Shown: positions 45,854 to 55,104 of the stretch, piece by piece
How the letters are laid out: every line of letters starts with the position of its first letter
How positions within the stretch are numbered: position 1 is the first letter of the stretch
NCBI RefSeq assembly: GCF_000174195.1
Contig: NZ_ACFY01000161.1
Span: 1 to 64,000, forward strand
Direction: 5' to 3'
DNA length: 64,000 nucleotides
Source of the DNA: Roseburia inulinivorans DSM 16841
GTDB taxonomy: Bacteria > Bacillota > Clostridia > Lachnospirales > Lachnospiraceae
The notes under the pieces: model-generated
Seen by the model: the letters and a program-made list of their open reading frames with translations, nothing else
The model's database searches: none
What the model was told of the DNA's origin: nothing
Made by a program: the position numbers and the translations under genes

Positions 45854-47220
45854 CTTGTCATCTCCGCCTTTCCCCTTAATGGGCACTCCTGTTTCATCTG
45901 TGCGGTTTCCATGCGGCGCGCTTTACAGTCTGGATGATTCCAGATCTTTTCCCAGCGTGTCACTCCCATTTTTCCAAAGTTTTCTCCCGATAACCAGCTC
46001 TGGCACGGAACTACTTTTCCGTCTGGTGTGACTGCCATGTTACTTAAACATGCACCACAGGACGGTACATCCAGTCCAAGCTCCTGCAGCTTTTCCTGCG
46101 CGATCCAGCCCGGCGATGTAAAGTTGATTTCCATATTGTTTGCATAACAATATCCGGCTGCTTCTTTTAACACCTGATAAAGCTGTTCCCCTGAAAGCTG
46201 TGTCCGTACCGATTCATCCGTTCTTGCATTTCCCGTGATGATCAGTCCCGAACAGGTCACATATCGCACACCCAGATTATGTAAAAATTTCAGTGTTTCC
46301 AGATAATCTTTGTTCAAACTGCAAAGCGGTGTGTTAATACTCAGATTGATTCCTGCTGTCACCGCATTTCTAATTCCAGCAACAGTTTCCTCATAATGTG
46401 CACCGCCAACAAGTTCATTATGAATATCCGGATCTGCCGAATAAAATGTCACCTGCACACTGTCAAGTTCCGCCTGTACAAGTTCTGCGCAAAGCTCCTT
46501 TGTCAGCCGTATCCCATTTGTGTTTAACCTTGTTACAAACCATCTTGCCTCTGAAATTAATTTACATAAATCATCTCTAAGTGTAGGTTCTCCACCCGTA
46601 AAGGTCAATTGGGTAATTCCTGCTTTCCTGCATGCACGGATGATCTTTTTCCAGCTTTCAGTGTCAAGCTCCTGTTCTTCTGACAGCGGTTGTCCTGCCG
46701 CATAGCAGTGTATGCATTTTTGATTGCAATGCCATTTTCCTTCGCGTGTCATGGCAGAAACCATAAGATCCATCCGGTGTGGTGCCCGCATATACGGTGC
46801 ATATTCCCCAAGACTTATTCCTGCGATCTCCATCTGTGGAATTTTTCCAGCGATCACATCCTCAAATGTATCCAGCATGACCGACAAGTCTCTGTGAAAA
46901 ACTTCTGGGTCTGTTTTCGGATATATCTTTCTGACCGCTCCAAAGGTTTCCTTAAGAACCTGCTGCACCTCCTTCTCCTCTATCGCATGATTTTCATATT
47001 CATTGATCCGCCGGATAAACTCTGTGAGAAGAATCGCCCATGCCTCACTGACCGGTACGATTTCCTGCCCATTCAATATCACAACAGAAGGCACTATTTT
47101 TCCCGACAGAAAGCGTGGTGGAACAAGGTGAATCCGCATCACATTTTCCGCGCCCGGATTCCACGTTGTGTGAACCGCCAATTTCCAATTTTTCAATTCA
47201 TATATTTTTTCCCGCAGCAT
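45850..47220 (-). CDS. radical SAM/SPASM protein with RRE-like N-terminus
   Basis: 456 aa from ATG 47220 (GTG 47226 also possible). Residues 40-110 (VPSVVILNGQEIVPVSEAW and on) look like a PqqD/RRE-type peptide-binding winged helix by pattern. The radical SAM cluster is C165-x3-C169-x2-C172 (CNQKCIHC), followed by TFTGGEPTLR near 225. A SPASM region with CGACLSNMAVTPDGKVVPC near 400 and further Cys near 430-445 would hold auxiliary Fe-S clusters. These are marks of maturases that cross-link peptides or proteins. The gene is directly coupled to the (CA)5-tail gene downstream and preceded by a membrane protein gene. Confidence 0.85.
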   Translation of the reverse strand: MLREKIYELKNWKLAVHTTWNPGAENVMRIHLVPPRFLSGKIVPSVVILNGQEIVPVSEAWAILLTEFIRRINEYENHAIEEKEVQQVLKETFGAVRKIYPKTDPEVFHRDLSVMLDTFEDVIAGKIPQMEIAGISLGEYAPYMRAPHRMDLMVSAMTREGKWHCNQKCIHCYAAGQPLSEEQELDTESWKKIIRACRKAGITQLTFTGGEPTLRDDLCKLISEARWFVTRLNTNGIRLTKELCAELVQAELDSVQVTFYSADPDIHNELVGGAHYEETVAGIRNAVTAGINLSINTPLCSLNKDYLETLKFLHNLGVRYVTCSGLIITGNARTDESVRTQLSGEQLYQVLKEAAGYCYANNMEINFTSPGWIAQEKLQELGLDVPSCGACLSNMAVTPDGKVVPCQSWLSGENFGKMGVTRWEKIWNHPDCKARRMETAQMKQECPLRGKAEMTR

Positions 47221-47293
47221 ATTCACTCATCCCCGCAGCCTGTCAGATATTTTTTCTTCCAGACCTTTACACATTATTTTCTATGTACTGTTT

Positions 47294-48136
47294 TTATGAA
47301 AAGAAAATAACCCATGCATTAAACAAAAGCAGACAGACGACCACAACGGCTGTGTATACTTTGCCAAAACGCGCATCTTTCGCCCTGATATAATCTGTCT
47401 CTTTGAATTCTCTTGTAATTTTTTTCTCATTTTCTGCTTCCAGAAGAATTGTTCCATATAGACTGAGCAGTGTCAGCGTTTCACAAAATCCCACGACAAC
47501 CGCTGCGATCAGCATCACCGTTGCATCCGGATCAGAACTGTTATGGCAGAATACGCCTGCAAAAAAGCTGCCGATCAACAGCAATATCGTCTGACGTTTC
47601 CTGCATCTCCGATAAAAAGCTCTGCGGTCTAACAAATCCTGTCCTGTCTGCCTGAAACACGGCAATGCTGGCTCAATGTGTTTCTGAAGCATGTCGTAAC
47701 ACTGTCTTACCCGCTTTGCTGCTTCCAGACTTCCCGGCTCGTATAAAAAACAGATTTTATTTCTTCCTTTTCCGATTACAAGACCGTTGTTTTTACAACG
47801 GACCTGCCGTTTTTGAACCGCTTTTTCCATCGTCTGATATGCGATCATTCTGGTTTGTTTTCCCAGAATATTAAAAACATAAATCCTGTCTTCCTCAAAC
47901 TTATAGCCTTTTTTCTTTTTTGCATCCATCCAGACCGGATGAATAAAAATGTAAAACAGCAGTAAAGCAATCCCAAAGTAAAACACGTTTAATTCCCACT
48001 GTTTTTCAAATTTATCAATACATGCTAATATTCCAAAAATGATGCTGATTCCAATGGAGATCATTTTCCAGAAGCTTCTTAACCCTTTTTGATTTTTGAA
48101 ATAATTTTTTGGATATTTTGGAAGAAAATTTCCCAT
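47294..48136 (-). CDS. membrane protein of unknown function, operon with the radical SAM gene
   Basis: 280 aa. Four predicted membrane helices: two near residues 26-65, two near 185-235, plus a last one at 262-278. The cytoplasmic part between them (75-175) looks like a PH-type beta domain (YKFEEDRIYVFNILGKQTRMIAY). No catalytic motif found. Ends 67 nt before the radical SAM gene on the same strand; a membrane partner for the (CA)5-tail protein is plausible but unproven. Confidence 0.65.
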   Translation of the reverse strand: MGNFLPKYPKNYFKNQKGLRSFWKMISIGISIIFGILACIDKFEKQWELNVFYFGIALLLFYIFIHPVWMDAKKKKGYKFEEDRIYVFNILGKQTRMIAYQTMEKAVQKRQVRCKNNGLVIGKGRNKICFLYEPGSLEAAKRVRQCYDMLQKHIEPALPCFRQTGQDLLDRRAFYRRCRKRQTILLLIGSFFAGVFCHNSSDPDATVMLIAAVVVGFCETLTLLSLYGTILLEAENEKKITREFKETDYIRAKDARFGKVYTAVVVVCLLLFNAWVIFFS

Positions 48137-48239
48137 TCTGCTTTACTCCCCATTATGATGCGCAAACTTTCCTCGCAAATATGCAGTTTGCCGAATCGAT
48201 GCACACTTCTACCGAGTCACTGCACAATCTGCCAAACCT

Positions 48240-48893
48240 CTACATTTCTTCTACAAACCGCAGCACATCCTCTGCGGTCTTTGCATAACGCTCTGCCCCA
48301 TGCTCTGCCAAAAATTCTTTGTCACGAAAGCCCCATAATACGGAAATACATGGCATGCCGGAATTTTTTGCAGTCTCTAAATCCACATCAGAATCACCAA
48401 CGTAAACCGCTTCTTCCTTCGTTTTTCCAAGTTCCTTCAATGCCTCAAAAACAGTATCCGGAGCCGGTTTTCTGCGGATGCCCTCTTTTTCACCGATTGC
48501 TACAGGAACAATTCCTTTAAAATAAAGGTCGTTTAATTCTTTGACTGCAAAATCAATCTTATTCGATACGATTGCTACTGCATAGCCTTTTTCCTTTAAC
48601 GTCTCGATCAGTTCTACAACGCCTGCATACGGCTTTGTATTATCATTGCAATGTTTGCCGTAATATTCTTTAAAAAGCGCAAAGGTTTCCTCAAATAATG
48701 GATTTCTCTCCCCATCCGGCACCGCCCGGATCATTAGCAGACGCACGCCATTTCCTACAAATTGACGCACTTCCTCTAATGTACGCTTTGGCATTCCCTG
48801 CTTTTCCAGTGCATAATTGACTGCATTTGCAAGATCTTGTAAAGTATCTAATAATGTTCCGTCTAAATCAAAAACTACAGTTGTCTTTTTCAT
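48240..48893 (-). CDS. HAD-family phosphatase (phosphoglycolate phosphatase-like), copy 2
   Basis: 217 aa from ATG 48893 with GGAGGA 5 nt upstream. Same HAD motifs as copy 1 (FDLDGTLLDT; KPAPD; GDSDVDLETAKNSG). Differences gather in the last 20 residues, so the copies are a duplication that has begun to drift. It follows a broken DUF4869 gene. Confidence 0.88.
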   Translation of the reverse strand: MKKTTVVFDLDGTLLDTLQDLANAVNYALEKQGMPKRTLEEVRQFVGNGVRLLMIRAVPDGERNPLFEETFALFKEYYGKHCNDNTKPYAGVVELIETLKEKGYAVAIVSNKIDFAVKELNDLYFKGIVPVAIGEKEGIRRKPAPDTVFEALKELGKTKEEAVYVGDSDVDLETAKNSGMPCISVLWGFRDKEFLAEHGAERYAKTAEDVLRFVEEM

Positions 48894-48899
48894 GGTTAT
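48240..48899 (-). repeat. direct repeat carrying HAD phosphatase, copy 2
   Basis: Partner of 42231-42893; see there. Confidence 0.7.
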
Positions 48900-48903
48900 C
48901 CTC

Positions 48904-49220
48904 CTATCGTACAAACATTCCAGCAATCACAACAAGCTCTTCCATATTATGAACGATCTCATCTGTATTTAAAATGTGGATTGTAAACTCTTGCTCTCCA
49001 AAATCCATCAGATGTCTTAAATTAATTGTGATATCTTTTTCTTCCCCAATTTCTAAGAGCCATTTTGCACAATTATCCCCACATGTTGACGCATTAAACA
49101 CTTGATTATCATCGCTTTTGAACGCTCGTTTGTAATCCAACTATCCTGATAAATATTTTTAAAATAAACAGCCGGATTATAAATTGCTTCTTCCATATCC
49201 CCAAAATAAATATTTAGCAT
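48904..49220 (-). pseudogene. DUF4869 gene with internal deletion
   Basis: The front part from ATG 49220 (GGAGG 9 nt upstream) reads MLNIYFGDMEEAIYNPAVYF and stops at 49053 after a frame change; the back part in another frame (48904 to about 49120) reads VFNASTCGDNCAKWLLEIGE and on. Both halves match the family from memory, but about 40 central residues are missing and the frames disagree. Hence a deletion of roughly 110-120 bp. Function of the family unknown. Confidence 0.65.
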
Positions 49221-49357
49221 TTATAATATGCCTCCAGTTCCGACACTTGCCAAAAATGTATCCCTGATGTATCTTTGATTATACGAAAAATATTATGCTT
49301 CTTCAATAAATTCATTTTATTATGTATTATTTTTTTGTTTGAAAAAACTCTCTAACG

Positions 49358-49392
49358 AAAAATTATCCAGACCAAAGGTCTGGATAATTTTT
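49358..49392. terminator. bidirectional intrinsic terminator
   Basis: Perfect 16-bp stem AAAAATTATCCAGACC/GGTCTGGATAATTTTT with an AAA loop. Gives a T-run on both strands; on the minus strand it ends the Agr-linked ABC operon. Confidence 0.85.
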
Positions 49393-49404
49393 TAGTGTAG
49401 TCAA

Positions 49405-50230
49405 TTATGTCACATTGATTGTAAATCTCCACGTATCACTCACTGAATTGATTTCTGTTTTTTCTTCTGAAAATGGATTCTTAATAATCCATCCTGTCAA
49501 ATCGTAGCACCCTTGCTCATCCGGCATTGTAATTGTTACTAATCCATCTTGTATCTTTCCTTTTTCCAGCTTGAAAAGCATATATTTTTGTTGATTAACA
49601 TCAACTTGTTCCATACCCATGCATAAAATAACCAGTGCTTCTGTACAATCATCATATCCGCCAACATGATACACAAAGTCCTTTCTTTCATTTTTTTGTG
49701 CAATTATTTCTTTGTTTGGTACTCTTCTTTTGAAATCCTGTAATTCAGTATTTATCAGCACTCCATACCACATATCTTTATATGATTCCCTGGGATTCTC
49801 GTAATTGTAAAGTTTATTCATAATTAATTGGTCTGTATTTCCTGCTATATCTAAAACTGCATCAAGTGCTATAGAATATCCATTCGTAGTATATTCAAGT
49901 TCTGAATCTTTCACATGCTTATCAGAATATACTGTCATTGCAGCCATAATTTTATGATCAACACTCTCATCCAGAGTCTCCGCTATTTGAAAACAAGATT
50001 CTTTTGAAAAACTTTTATCAGTATCCACAAAAAATGTCTGATACGTTTCTCCCTCAATTATCATCGGCACCTGGATATAATCAATAAAAATTTGTACTGC
50101 AATCTGCCTGTCCTCCCCGGCATTTTCAATCATAAAGTACAAATTATCGTTGCCATTATTTACAGAAATTTTTGAATCATTATTTTTTTTATCTCCTGAT
50201 TTTGAATATACATAGTATCTTTTTTTTCAT
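49405..50230 (-). CDS. hypothetical extracytoplasmic-type protein, last gene of the ABC operon (start-region frameshift)
   Basis: No family recognised. The open frame without interruption starts at TTG 50142, but a good start (ATG 50230, 7 nt after the ATPase stop) lies out of frame behind an A8 run (T8 on plus strand, 50220-50227). One A fewer (or two more) gives a 274-aa protein MKKRYYVYSKSGDKKNND and on. No hydrophobic signal is seen in either reading. The protein is rich in Asp/Glu and Tyr, with few cysteines. Its place behind the ABC genes suggests a transporter accessory role (inference). Confidence 0.55.
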
Positions 50231-50236
50231 TATTAA

Positions 50237-50878
50237 TCACCGAATTTGCTGCAGTTTTCCATGTTCCATTTCAAATACTTCATCGCATAAAACTTCTATG
50301 TCTTCTTTGTTATGACTTGCAAGTAATATTGTTTTTCCCTGTTCTTTCAGTTTCAATAATAACTGACGTATTTCGTTTACTCCATCCCTATCCAGTCCAT
50401 TCATTGGCTCATCCAGAATCAATATATCCGGATCTTCCATTAATGCCTGGGCTAATGCAAGCCTTTGTCTCATTCCCAACGAATACTGTCTCACTGTCTT
50501 TTTAGATTCTGAATTTAATCCGAGCATCTGCATAACATCTGCAATCCTTTTTTTATCGCGTTTATGCCTTAACATATACAATAGCTCAAGATTTTTCCTT
50601 CCGGATTCATTTCCAAGGAATGCCGGTTCTTCAATAATAATCCCTGCGTTTTTTATCATTTCACGTCCAATTTTTTCTCCGTTGACTCTGATCTCTCCTG
50701 CATCTACATAAAGTAACCCACATATACATTTAAAAAGAACTGTTTTCCCAGATCCATTGTATCCTACAAATCCATAAATCCTACCTGTTCTGCATTGCAA
50801 TGTTATATCTTTGAGCACAACTTGCGATTTAAATTTCTTTGACACATTATTAACTTGTATTACAACATCATCTGTCAT
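50237..50878 (-). CDS. ABC transporter ATPase (BcrA/drug-export type)
   Basis: 213 aa. Walker A GYNGSGKTVLF near 38, Q-loop EEPAF near 85, signature YSLGMRQRLALA near 133, Walker B ILILDEPMNGLD near 155, H-loop ASHNKED near 190. CcmA/BcrA group that works with ABC-2 type permeases, often for peptide export or immunity. Overlaps the permease gene upstream by 4 nt. Confidence 0.88.
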   Translation of the reverse strand: MTDDVVIQVNNVSKKFKSQVVLKDITLQCRTGRIYGFVGYNGSGKTVLFKCICGLLYVDAGEIRVNGEKIGREMIKNAGIIIEEPAFLGNESGRKNLELLYMLRHKRDKKRIADVMQMLGLNSESKKTVRQYSLGMRQRLALAQALMEDPDILILDEPMNGLDRDGVNEIRQLLLKLKEQGKTILLASHNKEDIEVLCDEVFEMEHGKLQQIR

Positions 50879-51702
50879 CTATGTTCCTCCTTACTCACCC
50901 AGTCCATTCTTTTTATTTTCCATTCACTGATTACAGCCAGTAGAAATAATAACATACAAAACGCCGTGTAAATGTAAATAAGGTCCGGTCTGTGCCTGTC
51001 ATATCCAAATCTCCAATGCGAAGCAGATATCCATGAAAATGGCAGGAAATTATCCAACACTAACCCCATTTTTCCAAAAACAGATTGCAAAAAAATTAAA
51101 ACAACAACAATTACATATGACCATATTTTCGACACAAATAAACTCAATGTATATAGCAGCATTCCCATGAATGCAAAGGTTAACGCATCAATCAGAAAAA
51201 TATTCAGCATTAACGCATAAGGTGAATAATAACTCATTGCCTTTGAATTTATAATCACACAATCTGCCGTTCCTGAAAAAGCAAATGTCTGATAAAGCGT
51301 TCCCCATTCATTTTTTAAACTAATTGCAGGTAAAATTGTCAACAAGCTAAGCACCGTAAGCAATGTGCTTAGTAATACACCACTCAAGACGATATAACAG
51401 CAATTAATCTGTGACCACTTTTCTTTCCCAATCTTAAGCACTACATAAAGTTCTTCTCCTGACATAAAGGGAATATCTGCAAAAAAAATCATGCCACCAA
51501 GCAACATAATTTTGTTAAAATAAAAATCATTCTGGACATGTGGCAATATTGCAAAACTATCTTTTAACCCTAATGTCATTGCCATTGATCTGTAATCAGC
51601 CAAATATACATCCAATATAAACAACCAGATAATGGCAATCAGAAATATTTTTACATTTTTTATTCTATATTTTATAATACCTAATTTATTTGCTCCCCAC
51701 AT
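50875..51702 (-). CDS. ABC-2-type transporter permease
   Basis: 275 aa with about six membrane helices spread through the chain and no signal peptide. Not recognised to family level; called permease from topology and neighbours. I start at ATG 51702 (GGGGTGACAGGA upstream), overlapping the preceding permease gene by 17 nt; ATG 51723 also in frame. Confidence 0.7.
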   Translation of the reverse strand: MWGANKLGIIKYRIKNVKIFLIAIIWLFILDVYLADYRSMAMTLGLKDSFAILPHVQNDFYFNKIMLLGGMIFFADIPFMSGEELYVVLKIGKEKWSQINCCYIVLSGVLLSTLLTVLSLLTILPAISLKNEWGTLYQTFAFSGTADCVIINSKAMSYYSPYALMLNIFLIDALTFAFMGMLLYTLSLFVSKIWSYVIVVVLIFLQSVFGKMGLVLDNFLPFSWISASHWRFGYDRHRPDLIYIYTAFCMLLFLLAVISEWKIKRMDWVSKEEHR

Positions 51703-52480
51703 TCCTGTCACCCCATATATCATTATGCATTTTACTATATATTAACTTTCCTGTTATTGCTGCAATTGCAACTGCGACGAACAGTGCATAACAAAAACAA
51801 CTAAAGGATGTTTCAAATATTTTTCCATTTGATATATAGATCACATTCAACTTAAAATAATCATTCTCTCCAAATATTCTTGTAAAATAATTGACAAAAA
51901 AGTAAAACCCTACTATAGGAACCATAACTGTAAACATTTGATTTTTTACGAATAAAGACAACCACATAGCGAATACAGAAAAAATGCCAGCCATTAGCCC
52001 TGTCATTGCCGCATCCGCTATCAGATACCAAAATATTGTTTCTGGCGTAATAAGCTGACTCAGATAATCACCATCAGCAAGATATTCCAGCATATCATTA
52101 TCCGGGGACAAGAGCGGCATTTTAAAATGAGCCATTAAGCAAAAAATGGATGTTCCAAGTACCATCACGATAACAGCTGAGATAAATGCCGTAATTACTT
52201 TAGACCAAATATATTTTCTAAAACTTCCCTTTTGTATCTGCAAATAGTAGTTTTTATACTCCAAATCCTCCATCATGGCATTAGAATATGCAACAGCGCC
52301 AAATATCAGCAAAAGCATATATGTACTATAGAATTTAATATAATAATTTAGCAAATATACATCCTGACTTTTTAACTGCATCAGTGAAAGTCCATATACA
52401 CCAACAACACCTAATATTCCAATTCCAAAATACTTCGATGTTAACATACGATAAAAATCCATTTTCAAATATGACTTCAC
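51686..52480 (-). CDS. ABC-2-type transporter permease
   Basis: 264 aa, six membrane helices. Start GTG 52480 just after the stop of the preceding gene with GGAGGGG upstream; the longer frame from 52534 would overlap coding sequence. Second permease of the transporter; the two are not close copies of each other. Short loops and no catalytic motif. Confidence 0.72.
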   Translation of the reverse strand: MKSYLKMDFYRMLTSKYFGIGILGVVGVYGLSLMQLKSQDVYLLNYYIKFYSTYMLLLIFGAVAYSNAMMEDLEYKNYYLQIQKGSFRKYIWSKVITAFISAVIVMVLGTSIFCLMAHFKMPLLSPDNDMLEYLADGDYLSQLITPETIFWYLIADAAMTGLMAGIFSVFAMWLSLFVKNQMFTVMVPIVGFYFFVNYFTRIFGENDYFKLNVIYISNGKIFETSFSCFCYALFVAVAIAAITGKLIYSKMHNDIWGDRNVGSK

Positions 52481-52481
52481 A

Positions 52482-53633
52482 TTACCCCTCCATATCGTAA
52501 AATTCCTCTCCTGTAATCGCATTAATCGGAACATATAATTTTTCTACATACTCACTGCCTTTTGTTTTTCGCTCTAAAAAACATATCCAGACCGGAACAA
52601 CTGCATTTTTCTCCTTATCAGTTGCGAATGGATAAACTCCCAATACCATTTTTTTTACAGTAATACAGTTCTCATCTAACGTTTTTCCATATTTTCTTTT
52701 GATGCATTCTTTAATGTTGTCAATTGGTGCAAATTTTACCTTGTCATCCCCTATATCAAATAAAAAAAACCATTTCATATACAGATAACGTATTCCATCA
52801 TTTCCAGCACACACAATAATCTGTGATCGTTCATCCCCTGAATAATCATTTACACTTCTTTTAGAAAAAACCGGGAGTCCCTGTGTCGTTTCGTCCAGAT
52901 AATAATAATATGCCTCATCCGAAGTTGACCATGACTCTTTTTTCTCACTTTGTTCTATGTCCCCTGCTTCAATCTTTTTTTCTTCCTGTTCCTTTAACTT
53001 ATCTACATTTAAATCATATTCCTGGTGAACTTCCAGCTCCGCTGCATCTATTCCTATTTGCTGCATTTTATCTAAAACGGAACGTAAATTATCTTGTCTG
53101 CTTTCAAAAGAGAGATCCATCTTTTCAGAAAAAAGCTTTCCATTATTTTGTGGACTATACTCATTTGTATCCAGAACATTATAAATAAATACCATATCCT
53201 GCTTTGCCCACAATGCTTCCTCTGATGTTAAATACAAAGTATTTTCCTGTTTATCTGTATACGTCTGAAATTCGATTTTATCCCCTATACGGCTTTCTGT
53301 TTCATAAACATTATAATCCCACGTATTATCTACCCCAAAAAACTGCTTCCATTTTTCTTCATCCGGTTTCATAATCCTTGCCGTACTCACATAAAAATTA
53401 TCAGGATCAAAATTTTCTCCAATTACAACCTCTGCATCAAACACCAGGCCGTCACTCACTTTTTCATTGATATAATCAGGAAATCTGATTTCTTCTACCT
53501 CATCATGTTGCATATCAGAAGTTTTTTCTGAATACTCATCATAATTTATATGCGTCCTTTTCCATAATACCAGTAACATTATACAGAGCATTACACAGCC
53601 AATGATCCATTTTATAAGCACTTTCTTTTTCAT
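52482..53633 (-). CDS. membrane-anchored extracellular protein (DUF6034-like)
   Basis: 383 aa; one N-terminal membrane anchor at about residues 8-24, the rest outside the cell. Acidic, with Gln/Glu-rich stretch 215-245. The C-terminal region (YPFATDKEKNAVVPVWICFLER, then PINAITGEEFYDME) resembles regulatory PepSY/YycI-like folds; I associate it loosely with DUF6034. Its place in an operon with AgrB upstream and an ABC transporter downstream suggests a role in sensing or immunity (inference). GGAG ribosome site. Confidence 0.6.
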   Translation of the reverse strand: MKKKVLIKWIIGCVMLCIMLLVLWKRTHINYDEYSEKTSDMQHDEVEEIRFPDYINEKVSDGLVFDAEVVIGENFDPDNFYVSTARIMKPDEEKWKQFFGVDNTWDYNVYETESRIGDKIEFQTYTDKQENTLYLTSEEALWAKQDMVFIYNVLDTNEYSPQNNGKLFSEKMDLSFESRQDNLRSVLDKMQQIGIDAAELEVHQEYDLNVDKLKEQEEKKIEAGDIEQSEKKESWSTSDEAYYYYLDETTQGLPVFSKRSVNDYSGDERSQIIVCAGNDGIRYLYMKWFFLFDIGDDKVKFAPIDNIKECIKRKYGKTLDENCITVKKMVLGVYPFATDKEKNAVVPVWICFLERKTKGSEYVEKLYVPINAITGEEFYDMEG

Positions 53634-53649
53634 AAATCTCCTTTTTCAC

Positions 53650-53678
53650 AACACCGAAGTCAATCAGACTCCGGTGTT
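53650..53678 (-). promoter_or_regulatory. intercistronic hairpin after the small secreted protein gene
   Basis: ACACCGAAGTC / GACTCCGGTGT stem (with a one-base bulge) directly after the stop at 53683. On the minus strand no T-run follows, so it likely limits read-through or protects the 3' end, letting the secreted protein be made in excess. Confidence 0.45.
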
Positions 53679-53682
53679 TTTA

Positions 53683-54110
53683 TTATGACGTATATCTTCC
53701 CGAAATTACAATTTTATGAGGTTTACTTACGTTTTCATTTCCACTGACATAAAGAGAATATGTCCTATTCTTTGTAACTTGTTTTTGATATTTTATAGCT
53801 CCACTCGACGTCGTTGTCGATTTCAGTGGATATGGATTGAGTCCATGCATTGCCGGATCAACATCATTTGATATAGCCAAAGCCCTTACTTCTTTTGAAT
53901 CCAACTCACTCTTTTGTGTTAAAGTAAGATACCAATTCTGTTCATTGTCAACTTTCGCTTTTGAAGTCACTCTTTCCCATTTTTCTGCATATGGTATAGT
54001 TGTAAATGTAAAGTTAGCAAATGAAACACTGGATGCCATTGCCCCATATGTTGGCAACATCAACATAGCAGCCATTGTGCTTGCGGCAAAAATTTTTTTA
54101 TTTTTCTCAT
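53683..54110 (-). CDS. small secreted protein of the agr region (start-region frameshift)
   Basis: Sec signal (AASTMAAMLMLPTYGAMASS) then about 110 residues of polar beta-like sequence ending in KPHKIVISGRYTS; no cysteines in the mature part. The expected start ATG 54110 has GGGAG 10 nt upstream, but is out of frame; one extra A in the A7 run (T7 on plus strand, 54093-54099) restores MRKIKKIFAASTM and a 142-aa protein. The uninterrupted alternative starts at ATG 54165 with a poor ribosome site and an odd N-terminus. Between agrB and the ABC operon. Unknown function; a possible antimicrobial or a target of the transporter. Confidence 0.6.
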
Positions 54111-54230
54111 ATAAGCAATTCTCCCTTCTACTACTAAATCCTCGTGAAATCAATGACAACTTCATTATCTCTTATATTGTCATGATTTCAATACGTTCTG
54201 CGCCAAACGACATTTTTTGCCTTTATTTGG

Positions 54231-54812
54231 TCAATTCGTCAACATTTTTCTCAATTCTTTGAAAATGTAGGGAAGCTGTAACCCTGCAGACAACATAATA
54301 CCAATTGAAATACATATTGAATATATATGTAACTGGCACACAAAAAGCAACGCATCTACAAGCATAAATATTATTACAAGCACAGCTGTTATCATTTTAT
54401 AACAACCACATTCTTCTTGGCTCAACACTCTGTTCTCATTGTCAATCGGACTAAAACAAATCAGGCTTACAGCTGCTCCTACAGTAATCAATGCAAGTAC
54501 CCATCCACATTTGATGTGAAATGACAATACCATGCACAATACTAATAGCAGGCATGACCATATCAGACACGACCATGCGTGTTTTGTATGGTATCCTCCG
54601 CTAAACTTCCGGATTATTACAAATGGCATGATTATCATGACGCTTCGCCCGACACATCCCATACCAATCCCAAATCCTATGGCTAGCAACAACGGAGATA
54701 GCGACAAAAGAATACTATACACAGCATAACTGTATAATTCTTTATCTGTTTCCTTTACAACCTCACAATTTATCAGCCAGTCTGCTATTGTATTTGCGCA
54801 TTTCTCAATCAT
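54231..54812 (-). CDS. agrB: AgrB-type accessory gene regulator peptidase
   Basis: 193 aa integral membrane Cys protease that cleaves and cyclises AgrD into an autoinducing peptide. Four to six hydrophobic segments; the catalytic His and Cys stand in FSGGYHTKHAWSC near residue 80, spaced as in S. aureus AgrB. Start ATG 54812 (AGGAG 6 nt upstream), overlapping the agrD stop (ATGA); an earlier in-frame ATG at 54872 lies inside agrD. Confidence 0.9.
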   Translation of the reverse strand: MIEKCANTIADWLINCEVVKETDKELYSYAVYSILLSLSPLLLAIGFGIGMGCVGRSVMIIMPFVIIRKFSGGYHTKHAWSCLIWSCLLLVLCMVLSFHIKCGWVLALITVGAAVSLICFSPIDNENRVLSQEECGCYKMITAVLVIIFMLVDALLFVCQLHIYSICISIGIMLSAGLQLPYIFKELRKMLTN

Positions 54813-54958
54813 TTCGTTCTCCTGTATCTTGCTAATTCTTTTGGTGCTTTGGGTTGATATGTAATAACACATGCCGCTGAATTTGCATCAGCACGCAGAA
54901 ATGTATTCAAAACTGATACCATTCCCTTTGCAACCGCTTTTGATAACTTACCTTTCAT
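54809..54958 (-). CDS. agrD: AgrD-type cyclic lactone autoinducer precursor, 49 aa
   Basis: Short ORF with GAGGAGG 8 nt before ATG 54958. Amphipathic N-terminal helix (MKGKLSKAVAKGMVSVLNTF), a core ANSAACVITY, and a C-terminal QPKAPKELARYRRTK. The PKEL after the core is the same as in S. aureus AgrD. I expect a Cys-based thiolactone ring CVITY, with AgrB cutting after Tyr (inference). It overlaps the agrB start by 4 nt. Confidence 0.85.
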   Translation of the reverse strand: MKGKLSKAVAKGMVSVLNTFLRADANSAACVITYQPKAPKELARYRRTK

Positions 54959-55104
54959 TGCAAGTTCCTCCTCTCTCCAGATTATCATTGATATTCACAG
55001 GAACTATAATAAACGATTTTCCTTCTATAAACGAGTCCTTTGGTATAAACAGAACAATTCTTTGCAATTTTGGGATAAAATAAAACTTTTCACGCACAAA
55101 ATAT

